The position numbers were made by a program, and so were the translations under genes. 64,000 nucleotides of DNA from Areca catechu. Taxonomy: Eukaryota > Streptophyta > Magnoliopsida > Arecales > Arecaceae. Every line of letters starts with the position of its first letter. Position 1 is the stretch's first letter. Positions 22,231-34,270 of this stretch are shown here, one piece after another. The notes beneath the pieces are model-generated. The model saw only the letters and a list, made by a program, of their open reading frames with translations. It made no database searches and was not told the origin of the DNA. The stretch covers positions 6,305,001-6,369,000 of the forward strand of contig CM038046.1 of NCBI GenBank assembly GCA_021397845.1, in the 5' to 3' direction.

Positions 22231-25200
22231 CCAACATCAAAGAGGTCGAGAGGGGAGGAGAGAGTCAAAAATGTAATTTCTTTTTTTGATAGGAACCTTG
22301 TCGGGGTTCATAACCCTAATAATGATGCTGTTATCATAGCAATGACGATAGCAAAACATCATGTAAAAAAAATTATGGTTGATAGAAAAAGCTCTACAGA
22401 CACCCTTTTTTACGATATTTTTGTTCATATCAATCTACCTGTAAATCATCTCAAACCAATCTCCGTGCATCTAGTCGGCTTCATGGGAGATTCAGTTGGG
22501 ATAGAAGGAAAGATCATGTTGCTGGTCACTGCAGGTACCCTACCTAAATAAAGCACTATCTCCATAACCTTTACAAATATCCGTCTATCCTTAGCATATA
22601 ATGCTATTTTCGAATGGCCGAATTAAACTTCCTGGATGCTGTCATCTCTACCAAGCACCTTTTCGTTTCCTTTCCGACTAAAAATACAGTTAACGAGATA
22701 CGCGGGGACCAATTGCTAGCCAAATAGTACTACTAGATGGCACTAAGGATATAGAGAGTCGATAATATGCCATCCATGAAATGGCTAGACCCAAGGGAAC
22801 CCGAGAAGAAAGAAGCTGAGCAACTACTCTTTTTTCCCACTAGGGGAGAACCTAATGGAGTCAATTCGAGTCGGTGCCCTACTATTGGAAAAAAAAGGAA
22901 TCGGCTACTCGACTTCTTATTAGATAATTCGAATATTTTTTCCTGATCGATGTCGGACATGCCAAGGATCCCTCTAGAGGTGATCATCCATAAGCTGAAT
23001 ATTGACTCTGAGTTCAGACCAATTCGATAGAAGAAAATATTCCTTGCTTTGGAAAGGCAAAAAGTGATCGACAAAGAGGTCGACAAGCTACTCACTATCG
23101 GATTCATATGAGAGGTACAATATCCTAACTAGCTTGTCAATGTTATTATAGTTAAAAAAGCCAATAGAAAGTGAAGGATTTGCATCGACTACACATATCT
23201 CAATAAGACCTATCCAAAGGATAGTTTTTTTATTATCAATGATAGATCAATTAGTCGATGTGACATCTAGACATAAACTGCTAAGCTTCATGGATGCTTT
23301 CTTAGACTATAACTAGATCAGAATGGCCCTATAAGACATGGAAAACATCGCTTTTATGACCGACAAAGATATTTATTACTATAAAATGATACCTTTCGGT
23401 CTAAAAAATGCAGGACGATCTACCAGCAACTGGTTGACAAAGTCTTTAAGGAATAAATTGATTATAATATGAAAGTTTACGTCGATAACATACTTGTCAA
23501 GAGTACCGAGGAGGGCGACCATATCGTCGACTTGGAAGAAGCGTTTAATAACCTTCATTGCTATCGGATGAAACTAAATCTAAGTAAATATTTATTCAGT
23601 GTCATAGCTAGTAGGTTACTCAGCTTCATGGTCATTGAGCATGGCATCGAGATGAATTCGAAAAAGATCAAATCAATCTTCTTGACATCCAACCTCTAAG
23701 AAGGAGGTGCAACAACTAACCGATCGAGTAGCAGCTCTCAGTCAATTCATATCCAAAGTGACTAAATGCTACCTACTATTCTTTAAAGTTCATGAAATAT
23801 GCACAATTTCATGTGGACAAAAAAATGTCGACTAGCTTTTGAAGAACTAAAGAAGTTTCTTGCCTCACCACCTCTACTCTCCAAGTCAAAAGTCAGAGAA
23901 GAGCTTTTTCTATACCTTGCCACCATAATGAAAGCAGTCAGCTCTGTGCTTATTCGAGTAGATGACCAAAAGGTTCAAAGATCCATCTACTATATTAACA
24001 AGGTGCTACAAGATGCAGAGATCAGATATATTAAACTTAAAAAAATTGTTTTTCTCATTAATCATCTATACTTAGCTTCTCGGGCTCTACTTTCAAGCAC
24101 ACCCTATCATCATTTTCACCGACCAGCTGCTTAAAGCCATTTTGCACCGACTGAACACCTTTAGGCAATTAGTAAAGTGGACTATTAAGCTCAATGAGTT
24201 TGACATCTCCTATCACCCAAGGTCATCCATAAAAGATCATGTCCTAGCTGACTTACTAGTGGAGTGCATGTAGTTGGATGATGAATCTAAGGAGACACCA
24301 ACTAAGCCACCTGTTAGTCCACCCGAAGTGGACTAAACTTGGATTCTTCATATGGATAGTGCCTCAAACTCACAAGAAAGTAGAGTAGGACTCATTTTAA
24401 TAAACTGGAGGGAGTAGTCATCGAATATGCATTGTGCTTTCTACTTAAGATAACTAACAATCAATCCAAATACAAAACCCTATTGGTAGACTAAAGTTGG
24501 TAAAAGAACTTGGAGTGCAGTATTTAAGGGTCTTCATCGATTCACAACTTGTAATTGATCAAGTTACTAGAGAGTTTGAGGCCCATGACCTAATAATGGC
24601 CAAATACCTTGACAAGGTGTGGATTCTCATGTCGATGCTCTAGCATTTTAGCATCTCCTACATTCCAAGAGAGAAGAATTTTAGGATAGATTTTCTTTCC
24701 TGACTTGTGAACTCAGTGGACAATGTCTTTGGGTGTGCATATGTCAAGTACTTAGAAACTCCTAGTATTGATAGAGTCGAGGAGTTCCAGTAAGTCATCC
24801 ATGAACTAAGTTAGATAGACTCCTTAATCAAATATATCACTGAGGGGGTCCTACCCAATGACCACCAGGAGGCAAAGCTCCTGAAATAGAGAGTTCCTAG
24901 TTCATGCCACTGGATGGATAGCTCTACAGGAAATCTTTCTCATATCCACTATTGAAATATTTAAGACCCGTTGAGGCCAACTACGCCCTCAGAAAGATCC
25001 ATGAAGGCATCTGTGAAAACCACCTGGGGGCAAATTCCTGCCTTACAAGGCACTCAAGCAAGGGTATTATTGGCTCACCATGCGAAAGGATGCTACAAAG
25101 CTAGTTCAGAGATAGATCAGTGCCAAAGACATGCCAATATTCAACGACAGCTAGCAACCCAACTCTTGTCATCTTGGTCGTTCGCCTAGTAGGGGATAGA

Positions 25201-25950
25201 CATTTTAGATCCATTTTCTCCGGTGTTCAGCCAGTGAAAATATCTGTTCATCGTATCAACTACTTCATTAAATGGGTAGAAGCAGAACCCCTGGCTCATA
25301 TCCCAGAGAGTAAGGTGAAAGCCTTCTTCTGGAAGTCAATTATTTATAGATTCAGGCTTCCTTATACTGTCATTACTGATAACGATAAATAGTTTGACAA
25401 TTGAACCTTTAAAGAGTTCTATTCCAACTTGAACATCTGACAATGGTTTACATCCATGGGCCACCCTTAGACGAATAGGGAAGTAGAGGTGATAAATTGA
25501 ATGATTCTCCAAAGTCCCAGGAAAAGGTTGGATGAGGCTTAAGGTAGGTGGATTGAAGAGCTTTCTAGTATGTTGTAGGTATACTACACCACTCCACGAC
25601 CTTCAATGAAAGAGGTTCCTTTCAGTCTGGTCTTCAACATCGAAGCAGTGATACCTATTGAGATCAGCCTCCCAACCATGAGAATTGAGTACTATGATGA
25701 GTTAAGTAATCCAATTCTATTGAAAGCTAAACTTGACCTAATTGCAAAGATAAGAGACAGCCTGCCTTCGCATGGCCACATACCGGTAGCAGGTCACTCG
25801 ATAACACAACTCCCGCATGAAGCCTAGAGCTTTCTGTCTTGGAGATATTGTTCTACATCATGCTAAATTTTTCAAACCAACTGAGCAGGGCAAGTTATCT
25901 CCAAAGTGGAAAGGGCCTTACCGAGTGACGGAAGCCCTACACCAAGGGGC
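22231..25950 (+). pseudogene. Tat pol: protease, RT, RNase H, aRNase H, integrase (degenerate)
   Basis: Blocks recognised in order: a protease-like VDRKSSTDTLFY (22379-22420); RT text with RKWRICIDYTYLNKTYPKDS (near 23170), PFGLKNAG (near 23400) and YVDNILVKS (23474, the catalytic YVDD now YVDN); the first RNase H with FEELKKFLASPPLLS (near 23840); and the archaeal-type RNase H with LHMDSASNSQESRVGLIL (near 24350), DSQLVIDQVTREFEA and MAKYLDKV (24540-24620). The integrase has FIKWVEAEPLAHIPESKV and VITDNDK (25260-25390). All parts carry stops and shifts. The coding text breaks off at 25954 and resumes at 29576. Confidence 0.85.
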
Positions 25951-25954
25951 ATAT

Positions 25955-28900
25955 TGTAAGGAAACATTATGTAGGCAATCGTGATGCAACTTTAATTTTT
26001 TTTTAACCTTGCATCGTAGCGAAAGACTAAATTAATCATATTAATCAACATATAAAATTAGACATTTTTAATATATGCTTACAAAATAGGATCATGTATG
26101 AATATTAACATGCAAATAAAATAAAATACAAAGTCATGCATCACATAGAACCACTCTATATTCGATGCACTTACTAAAGCACACTTCTTTAGCAAACTCA
26201 CCAAGAACTTTATCTTTAATCTGATGCGACACTTGTCGGGTTGAGAAAAAGCTCACCAAGGAAGACATCTGCTCTGCATGCCGCACACGTGTCCGACTTC
26301 TACAGGTAATCCACATCGGAGTTCTTCCTTGACATTCTTCCTTTGAAGTGCTAGCTTCGTCAGAACAAATTGGCTTATGGACTCTTCTTCTTCTTTTTCT
26401 TTGAGACGCTCCAGGAGATGAAGAAGCATTATGGAGGATTTAGTAAGTGGACTCAAGAACCCTTCCCAAGACACTCTTTCCAAGCCTAGAACACTAGGCA
26501 ACACACACCCAAACCCAAACCTTTCTTTCACGTACAAAGGTTTCAAGCTCTCCTTCTTCTTTTCTCTTTTTTCTCCTTTTTAAAAGATTTTCCAGCAAAT
26601 AAATTTTAGAAATCTCTCTCTCACATCCTCATCAAGCCCCCATATGTAGATAAATGGGAAGAGAAGAAAAGGAGAAAGTTACATAAGTTATGGGATTACA
26701 TAATTATGGGAGGTTATAAAAAGATTCAAAGCCATGGAAGTTACATCCTTTTAAATTCAAACTAAATTCTGAATTTAAAACTTATATCAAAATTTGAATT
26801 CATAATTCAAACTTAAATCTGAAATGGGATGCAATGATTTAGCTCAGTCACATTAGACCTAACCCAAGCCCAAACCGAATCACATTCTGTTTGACCCAAA
26901 CTTAATTGCTCAATCAAATTGAATTAATCAAGTAATCACATTGCCACTAACTCTCCATATAATTACTAACAATTAGTAATTAAAACCTTTGTCACAATAT
27001 GATGTGGGACTGAACACTCTAATACCAAGACTGGTGTCAGACCGTTGATCGTTAAGAAACGATCTCTAGATTAGGGTGTCCAATTTAATTAAATTAAATC
27101 TAATTAAATAAAAATAATTAGCAATCAATTGGGTCAGGTTATCAAAGTGGATCTCACCCGAAAACATAGAATCTTACGAAATTTGGAAAAGGAAGATCGT
27201 CCTGAGATCGTCCAAAATCCGGACCAGTAGTTCACGAGCGAGGTGGATCAGAAGCCGGTGGACCTGGAACACCAAAAAACAAGCAATATATCAATCCTAA
27301 ATCAAATAAAAATTAATTAAAATCCAATGCTTTGAAATCTATGCTCTGAGGTCCGTGAGACTTTGAGAATCGTGTGCCTCTGGGATTCATGCAGTGCAGA
27401 AGTCGGTAGTAGCGAACGTGAATGCTTTCACGTTCGTGCTATTTTTTCTCCTTCACCACGGATCAACATCGAGAGGAACAGGAGACCGGGTGGAGGGGAG
27501 ATCCGACGGGATCTTGCCGGTGACGGGGCTGGGCGGCGATGACGGTGGTCCCAGTGGCGGCGGCGCCTGACGTGCGGCGACCGTGGAAGGCACGGCGGCA
27601 GCGATGATGGAGCGGAGGAGTTCCGGCGGGGCTTCACCAGCGGTGGCGCTGGGCTGAGGCGGCGACACGGACGGGAGGGGCGATGGCTCCAGGTGGCCTG
27701 GGGCGGTGCTGGTCGGCTGCTGGCGGTGAAGATGGACTGGGGCAGATGGAGGAGAAGATGGATAGCTCAGAGCGGATCTGGGAGATCCGGCGATTTGGGG
27801 CTTCGGCGGTTGGCTCTCCGATGAGATCGGCAGGCCAGGTGGTGTTTGGTGGCTCAGCTGCTCGGATCGATTGCAGGCGAGGGTGATGGCACGATCGGAG
27901 ACTGAGGAGATGGGTGGAGATGGCACGGTGGTTGGGTGGCTGACCGTGGAGGGATACTGGGATGTGGGAGGCGGTGTTGGTCTTGCTTCTATTGGGTGGG
28001 TCTTAGGCAGAGACGGGGCTTCCACGGGAAACAGCGATCAGGGATGTCTCCGGTGGGATGCTTTCGGTTGCTCCGCTCAGGAGAAGTCACTTGGAAGAAA
28101 AATAAAGGAGGAGAAACACAGAGAAGAGGAGGAGGAGAGAGAGGACGAATCACAGAAGAGAGGGAGTAAAACCAGGAAGAAGAGGGATCCGAGAAGAGAC
28201 GGAGAGGGGGAAGAAGAATCGAGAAGAAGAGACGGGGAAGGAATCGGGATGCACCCTGAATTCTTTTCTTAAAATAATATTCGCTAATTTTATTCGATGA
28301 CAAAAGCTTCTTAAATAAACTAAGATAACAACCGATAAAACTAAATCCCCTAAAAAATCTCAAAGTAATCGGAACGACTAAGGTATTCCGATAACTCGAA
28401 AAGAAATAAAAAATTCTGATCTCTGATATCTCTTGAATCCCACATACACCCATAAAATAATAAAATAATAAGAAAAAAATACATCAAGATCCGTGCTGGG
28501 CTGGCACCGAGATCTGGGCTGGCTGCTGGGTCTGAACTGGCTGGATCTGAACTGGCTCAATGTCCCCATCACAATATTTATAACATGATATGTCAACACT
28601 TGACAATTCATCAAATCCCTACAACTGAGTCGACTCATGACTCTAGTTGACTCTGAAATATAGATAGACAATCAAATTGTCCAAAGAGTCCAAAAAAATG
28701 ATTCCCAATCATTCAATAGCTATTAGGTCAATCAGAAACCCTTATGGTGTATGACCCCATAAGTTCGAACACTAAGTTGGTAGTACCGGAACACTTTCAG
28801 TACCGCCAAAGTCGCCATCTAGCAAAGACATCCGGTGTTCGGATAGGTCGAAGGCGCATAGCAACTATCAAGAACCAAATAGATATGATAATCATATAAT

Positions 28901-29575
28901 AATATGTCTCAAACTCAAAATCTCTGTAACTGCTTACAAGGACTATCCTGGCTAAGGTTTTACTTAATTGAGATATAATAAGTCATTTACTCCAAACTCT
29001 TTTGGAGGGATTAATTCCATCTTGATCCAACCACTGCTACACAAGTACTTGACTGTATCCAGCAACCTTTCATCACCGGATTAGAAATTCAGGTAGTTCA
29101 ATACCTAAGCACAGTGAGTTGCTTACAAGCTACCATGATGGTCTCAAGTCAGATGAACACTTATATCTATATCCTAATACGAACTACTCTTTGGCAAAAA
29201 GAATGTTTTACAGATGGATCACGTTCAGTGAAGTGTCATACACAATACATGCATGCCATACCAATGTCTCTACACTCTTTGGTTAAGAGGACAACTAACG
29301 ACTATAACATACAACGACCTACACTTGATACACTATCATCATGTGGTAATGTATCATTTGGTCACGGACCAATTAAGAACTAGATGATATATCCTCTCTA
29401 TATCACATCAAAGTAGTCATAAGGACTTCATCATACAAGAGTTCATTACAGGAAGATGTAAAATATGATGAAGTGCCAGAATAAACATTTTATTCAATAT
29501 AATTCATATACAATTACAACAATAGCTCAACCGTCTACAAGCTAGACGATTGACTTTGGGACACATTTTCCAACA
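25955..29575 (-). mobile_element. LTR-derived insertion (long solo LTR or LARD-like remnant)
   Basis: The insertion begins TGTAAGG (25955) and ends CCAACA (29575), that is TGTTGG...CTTACA on the minus strand. It is flanked by CATAT (25950-25954) and CATAC (29576-29580), a one-mismatch 5-bp duplication, and the Tat pol reading resumes exactly after it. No gag or pol text is found inside. A weak primer-site-like TTGGTATTAGAGTG lies on the minus strand near 27040, but I cannot find a second LTR copy within the segment. It contains AT-rich flanks, a GC-rich block (27420-28250) and pyrimidine-rich tracts. The minus-strand 5' sequence resembles long copia-type LTRs. Confidence 0.68.
27420..28260. 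other. GC-rich block inside the LTR-derived insertion
   Basis: Strong GC/purine bias gives long open frames on both strands. The minus-strand frame (27453-28025) is Pro/Ser/Ala-rich low-complexity text and the plus-strand frames are Gly/Glu/Arg-rich. No domain is recognised, and I do not call a gene. Confidence 0.55.
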
Positions 29576-29721
29576 CATACAAGATCACGGAACTTGATGA
29601 AGTCCCGATTCCCTGGACATGGAATGTAGAGAACCTTCGAATATACTATCAGTAATATACTTGCTTCATTTGGGAATGAAAAGAATTCTCTTCAATGAGC
29701 CCCCCAGCCCTCCTCCAATTC
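29576..29721 (+). pseudogene. C-terminal end of Tat pol after the insertion
   Basis: The text YKITELDEVPIPWTWNVENL followed by RIYYQ-stop is the usual last segment of Tat integrase polyproteins. It continues directly from GAY at 25950. The short stretch to 29721 precedes the 3' LTR. Confidence 0.82.
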
Positions 29722-30575
29722 CGATGTGGAGGTTGCTGACATAGACCCAGAGGCTTCTTAGAGCATCGGATTCCTCGCCATCTATGGCAAACTATGACAT
29801 TCAGTCTGACATGGATGGGTCGACGGCTACATCCAAGACCCTGAGGTTGACTAGTCCATCATTCATGGCTGACTAGAAGTAGGACGCATTAGCGGATTGA
29901 TCCCATCTAGGCTGACTAATCAGCCCCAAGTCGAGTAGTGGGAGGTGACTATAGTCATCTATTACGACATTCCCACTCCTAATCTTGTCGATCTCATTCG
30001 ATTCTATTAATTAGTCGGCCATGTCGATCCACTGAGCCTTGGCTTATGGGAGAGTCTCCCTTCCCACCTACCGATAGCATCACCCGGGTAGCTGGCGATT
30101 CAGCCAATCATAGCTATCATGGTCTAAATCATGGCGACATGATCTTAACAAATTCTGGTATCATAACAAAAAAGACCTTTTAAATTGATGCATCAAGGAA
30201 CAGGATCTCATCATGTTAGCCAAGTTTGTTATGCCTGTTAGAGATTGACACCCGCATGACAACATTCTGTTATACCACATAATCCTTTAAATAGGTAAGA
30301 AGGATCTCCGGTCCAGATATGTCCTGAATATTTCCATGCAGTTGTTCACATTGTCACCGGACTGTCACAAGCTCTTAGCATCGGCTGCTATAGCCTCATA
30401 TTTTTTAATTACTAACTTGAACATCGGAGTGTTCCCGCCAGTAATCCCAATCTAGGAACCTTTTGCAAGTCATCGGAGCGAAGCAGTTTCAGAAGACTTC
30501 CGGTTCTTGCCAGAGAAGACTGATGCATTCTCTCTCCATCGTTGGAGGTCGATGATGGGCGAACTGACGACAACA
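29722..30575 (+). repeat. 3' LTR of the Tat element
   Basis: Colinear with 19610-20462. It ends GACGACAACA. The first base of the TGATGTGG start appears changed (CGATGTGG). Confidence 0.87.
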
Positions 30576-30899
30576 GACATGATTTAGGATATATATATAT
30601 ATATATATATAAATGTATGCTAAACTGGAAGCAACATGGATCCCATCCTGATCAAGTTATTTGACACTTCAATACAGCTAGCATTGGCTCTTGGATCTGC
30701 AACTTAAATTTTACATCGAGATAAACACCGAAGATTTCTCCAACTCCATTAAGAGGTCATCGAGATATTCTGTTTAGCTACCCTAAAGTATGGATTGCTG
30801 AAAAAGAGGCTTAGAGGAGTCGGGCTAATCCACACGACTCTTTCCAAAATCTGATATTTTCTTCTACATTATTAAATTTGAATGAGATACAATCTAGAA
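30576..30899. other. Short spacer with (TA)n
   Basis: A (TA)n run at about 30590-30611, followed by sequence with no recognised coding content. Confidence 0.6.
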
Positions 30900-31440
30900 A
30901 GGTTAAAGATTTTTGCTTATTAAGAAATGGGAACAATGGCAGAGTCAGACTCTTCCTTCCTAGTTTTGTCTTCAAGAATTGCTGATATCAAAGCTTACCA
31001 GTATTTAATGGCTTTTTTATTGCAAATGTTGACAAAGACGGCTTCCTTTGTCCTTGCTATAAGGTCATTTGAAAAATAGCGGTGCCTAAAAATATCAAAG
31101 TCTTCCTGTATATGGTTTGCTTTGAAAAGGAAACTCCATACAGGGGAAGGTATTAGCTAGGAAAGGATGGTTAGCGAGCGCAGGTTGCCCTCTCTTGGTA
31201 TGCGGCGGCATTGAAGAGACTATCTCTCACAATTCTTTTCGATGCATGTTCACCAAATGTATTTGGACCACGTTAGAAACTCGTGTCAACATTTGAGGTT
31301 GGCTAATCAATTTTGAATTCGTTGCGGACCACTTGGAGGATAAAGAAATTTCAGCTTTGTCTTGAGAAAATCTTGAGATCATATTCTAATGGCTTTGTTT
31401 CGAAAGGAACGGTAGCACCCTCCTTTGCAAGCATCACTTT
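30900..31440 (+). pseudogene. LINE remnant, zf-RVT zinc-binding region
   Basis: In shifting frames the + strand reads AVPKNIKVFLYMVCFEKKL, then a CPLLVCGGIEETISHNSFRC-like segment and CIWTTLETRVNI. This is the pattern of the zinc-binding domain (zf-RVT) that follows RT in plant L1-type LINEs and related fragments. Stops and at least three frame changes show decay. No RT core or poly(A) end is recognised nearby. Confidence 0.65.
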
Positions 31441-32610
31441 GTCTTTTCGATCCTAAAGAAAACCCTCCACATCTTTCAACTTTGGATGAATCTCGGTTCA
31501 ACTTGGAGATGTTTTTCTTCATTGGTGACTGATCTTTGATCTCGGACTCCTCATTTGGACGCTCCTGTACATTCTTTCATCCTTTTTTTTTTTCAAAAAA
31601 AAACATAATTTTCTTCTTTAACAAATTTGGGAGACATTTTTCACTTCCTCCTATTACAATAAAAATAATAATAATAATAATCTACGTCGAGCTCACAATC
31701 AAGCTGAGGGCTATACCAGAATCAAACTCCTCTCCGAATTTGATCATCTTTAGGGAACCTGCGCTTTGGCATCTCTCGAAGCTTCTTTAGCTTCTCCTAC
31801 GTTCTTCCATTGGTGGTGCTCCACAACCCAGAGTGATCAAGATCCCTTGGGATCCATGTAAAGTACAAATCACAGTGAGCATGAAAAGCTGCACTTTTAA
31901 CTATTATCCATGCAGATCCAAGTGTTGAGTTTGTATTAGACCATCAAATGGTCTCATGAACGTAGGACCTGACCCTCTGCCATGTCTACAATTTCACTAG
32001 AACAAGGTTTATGGTACAGCAATTGCCTGCCAGCTGTACCAGGCACGTTAGCTACTACCATGACCATGTTTGATTGTTGGTTAGGTCAATTTTTAGGTCC
32101 TACACTTCTGTTCCATACGTGAACATGTTGGAAACGTTGAGAGAAGCCTTGAGGGAATCAAATAATAAGTTGAATTTTGGATGTTGCTCCAAATAACAAG
32201 ACGCAAGGAATTTTTTTGCATAGTACCATAAAATATAAATTCCAAATGTTTTTGATTTTATCCATCAAGAGTTTATTTGTTTGATGTTGTTATAGGTTTC
32301 TTCTATTTAAAAGAATTCGAAGACGAGAAGAACTTTTTATAAATACAGCATGGGACTCCTTCCGATTGGATCTTATCTCTGAAGTTTCTGGCAAGTAGCA
32401 TGGAGGAATCAAAAGTCCAATGACTCGGATAGCTTTCTTGATTTTCCTCTAAAAGAAGAACAAAAACTCTTTGGCAAGATTCCTTTTTCTGTTAATTATC
32501 TTCTCGGTCCCATTCACCCCCTCTCAGCTTGTTTTACTCCGGCCATAAAGGGCTTTTGCCATGTTGATGATCGTGCCTTGGTTGCTCTGATTGATCGGCT
32601 TGGTTGGAAT
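31441..32610. other. Unassigned sequence left of copia-B
   Basis: No gene or repeat boundary recognised. It contains an (AAT)n run at about 31663-31681. Confidence 0.5.
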
Positions 32611-32615
32611 TTGCT

Positions 32616-33531
32616 TGTTGGGTGTGGAGCCATATCCATCCAAGACCCATGTCCAGAGAAGCCCAGAAGCCTAGTAGAAAAACCAAGAGAAATCAAAAAA
32701 AAGGGGAAAAAAGAATGCAGGTCGGCCCAGACCCACGCACGTGACCCAGCGCACGGGCGAGCGTGCGGGGCGCAGCCCAGGCCCATGCGCGGGGTGCACG
32801 CAGGCGCACAGGCTCGGCCCAGTTCAGAGCGACGGCGACCTGGGGCATTTCCCAGGCATTTCCCGCCGGTTTCCTAAGCAATTCTAGCGGCTCACAGCGG
32901 TCCATGGCATTTTAGCATGATCTGGACTGTCCGATCGCATGATCGGATGGTTGAGACTGATCCGAGAGAGATTAGGCTTGATCGAGGCTATTCGATACGT
33001 ATTTTGGTGCGATCTAAGACATTGATCTCAGATCCGATGGCCTGGGAGCTTTTCTAAGAGTTCTTGGACTTCTGAGATGAGTTTTCTACCTGGTTTTGGA
33101 CTCGTTCGTTCCTCGTTGCATCATGAGATGCCGACAGAGAGCTGAGGAGAGCCTGCAGACCAGAACGCAGCCTGCAGAGCAACAGAGAACCAAAGGTTTT
33201 GCAATCTAGTGTAGTTCAAGGTTTTTCCAAGAGAGAAAACAAGGGGAAGAGAGAGAAAAAGGTAGAGAGAGGGCAAGGATTATTATTTCTTCTTTCTTCA
33301 TATTGGATTGGGATTTGCATCTAGGAAGGGTTCTCTTGTATAATAACTTCCTGTATTTCTTCCTGATAGTGGCGATTTGATCCTATGCGACCGTGGACGT
33401 AGGCGCAAGAGCTCCAAACCACGTAATCCCTGTGTGTTTGCTTGTGCTTGTTTTTTATTTATCTTTCAGGCTTTCTTTTTTGTTTCTTATGCGAATATTT
33501 TGGCATCCCACTACGATTCACATCCCTAACA
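32616..33531 (+). repeat. copia-B 5' LTR
   Basis: 916 bp, TGTTGGGTGTGG...CATCCCTAACA. It has a GC-rich tract at 32720-32850 and GAGA-rich text at 33230-33275. Confidence 0.93.
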
Positions 33532-33532
33532 A

Positions 33533-33547
33533 CTAGTATCAGAGCAC
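33533..33547 (+). other. copia-B primer binding site
   Basis: CTAGTATCAGAGCACC directly after the LTR corresponds to the copia TGGTATCAGAGC site with small changes. Confidence 0.8.
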
Positions 33548-33565
33548 CGGTTTCGAGTAGAAGCG

Positions 33566-34270
33566 ATGGCAAGAGTCGAAGGAAAGATCAAGATCGACAA
33601 GTTCGATGGAAAAGATTTTGGATTCTGGAATATGCAGATCGAGGATTATCTATACCAGAAAAAGCTTCACGTACCGCTACTGGGGAAGAAAACTATCGAG
33701 ATGTCATAAGCAGACTGGGATTTGCTGGATCGCCAGGCTTTGGAAGTTATTCGTCTGATGTTGGCCAGACGATAGCTGGATTGATGCAAGCACTATCCAA
33801 CATGTATGAGAAACCTTCAGCCTCCGACAAGGTTTATCTCATGCATCGTCTGTTCAACCTGAAGATGAATGAAGGTGCGTCCGTAACCATCACATTAATT
33901 AATTTAATTTGATTACTAGTCAGTTGAGTTCAATTGACATAAGCTTTGAGGATGAAGTCCATGCCCTAATCCTATTATCCTCTTTGCCCGAGAATTGGAG
34001 TGCAACTATGATAGCGGTGAGTAGTTCGTACAGCTCGAGCAAGCTAAAGTTTGAAGAAGTCCGGAACCTGATTCTCAGTGAAGATATCAGGAGGAAAGAA
34101 ATCAAAGGAAGCTCTGGTTCTGCCTTGGTGACTCAAAAAGGTAGAGGAAGAACTATACAGCGCAGTGAAGGCCATGGGAGATCCAAGTCCAAGCAAAGGA
34201 GCCAGTCAAGATCGAAGGGTGATGGCTGTTGGCACTGCGGCAAGAAGGGGTACATCAGAAGGAATTGCTA
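33566..34270 (+). pseudogene. copia-B gag with CCHC zinc knuckle
   Basis: The start MARVEGKIKIDKFDGKDFGF lies just after the primer site. The reading continues through frame changes as ALSNMYEKPSASDKVYLMHR, FNLKMNEGASV, then SIDISFEDEVHALILLSSLP and ENWSATMIAVS, and ends with the knuckle CWHCGKKGYIRRNC (C-x2-C-x4-H-x4-C). At least one stop and frame shifts near 33700-33910 break the frame. Confidence 0.88.

Larger units (their letters stand above)
19610..30575 (+). mobile_element. Ty3/gypsy retrotransposon, Tat lineage, decayed and interrupted
   Basis: Two direct LTRs (19610-20462 and 29722-30575; 853 and 854 bp) enclose gag and pol remnants in + orientation. A degenerate Tat-type primer site follows the left LTR. 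The pol order is protease, RT, first RNase H, a second archaeal-type RNase H and integrase, which marks the Tat (Retand/Ogre-like) lineage. The flanking pentamers GGAAT (19605-19609) and GACAT (30576-30580) are only partly alike. The LTRs differ at many sites, so the insertion is old. A 3.6-kb insertion at 25955-29575 interrupts the last part of pol; without it the element would be about 7.3 kb. Confidence 0.9.

Noticed and set aside
27453..28025. 190-codon Pro/Ser-rich minus-strand frame
   Set aside because: Low-complexity composition in a GC-rich block with open frames on the opposite strand as well; no domain, and it lies inside an LTR-derived insertion.
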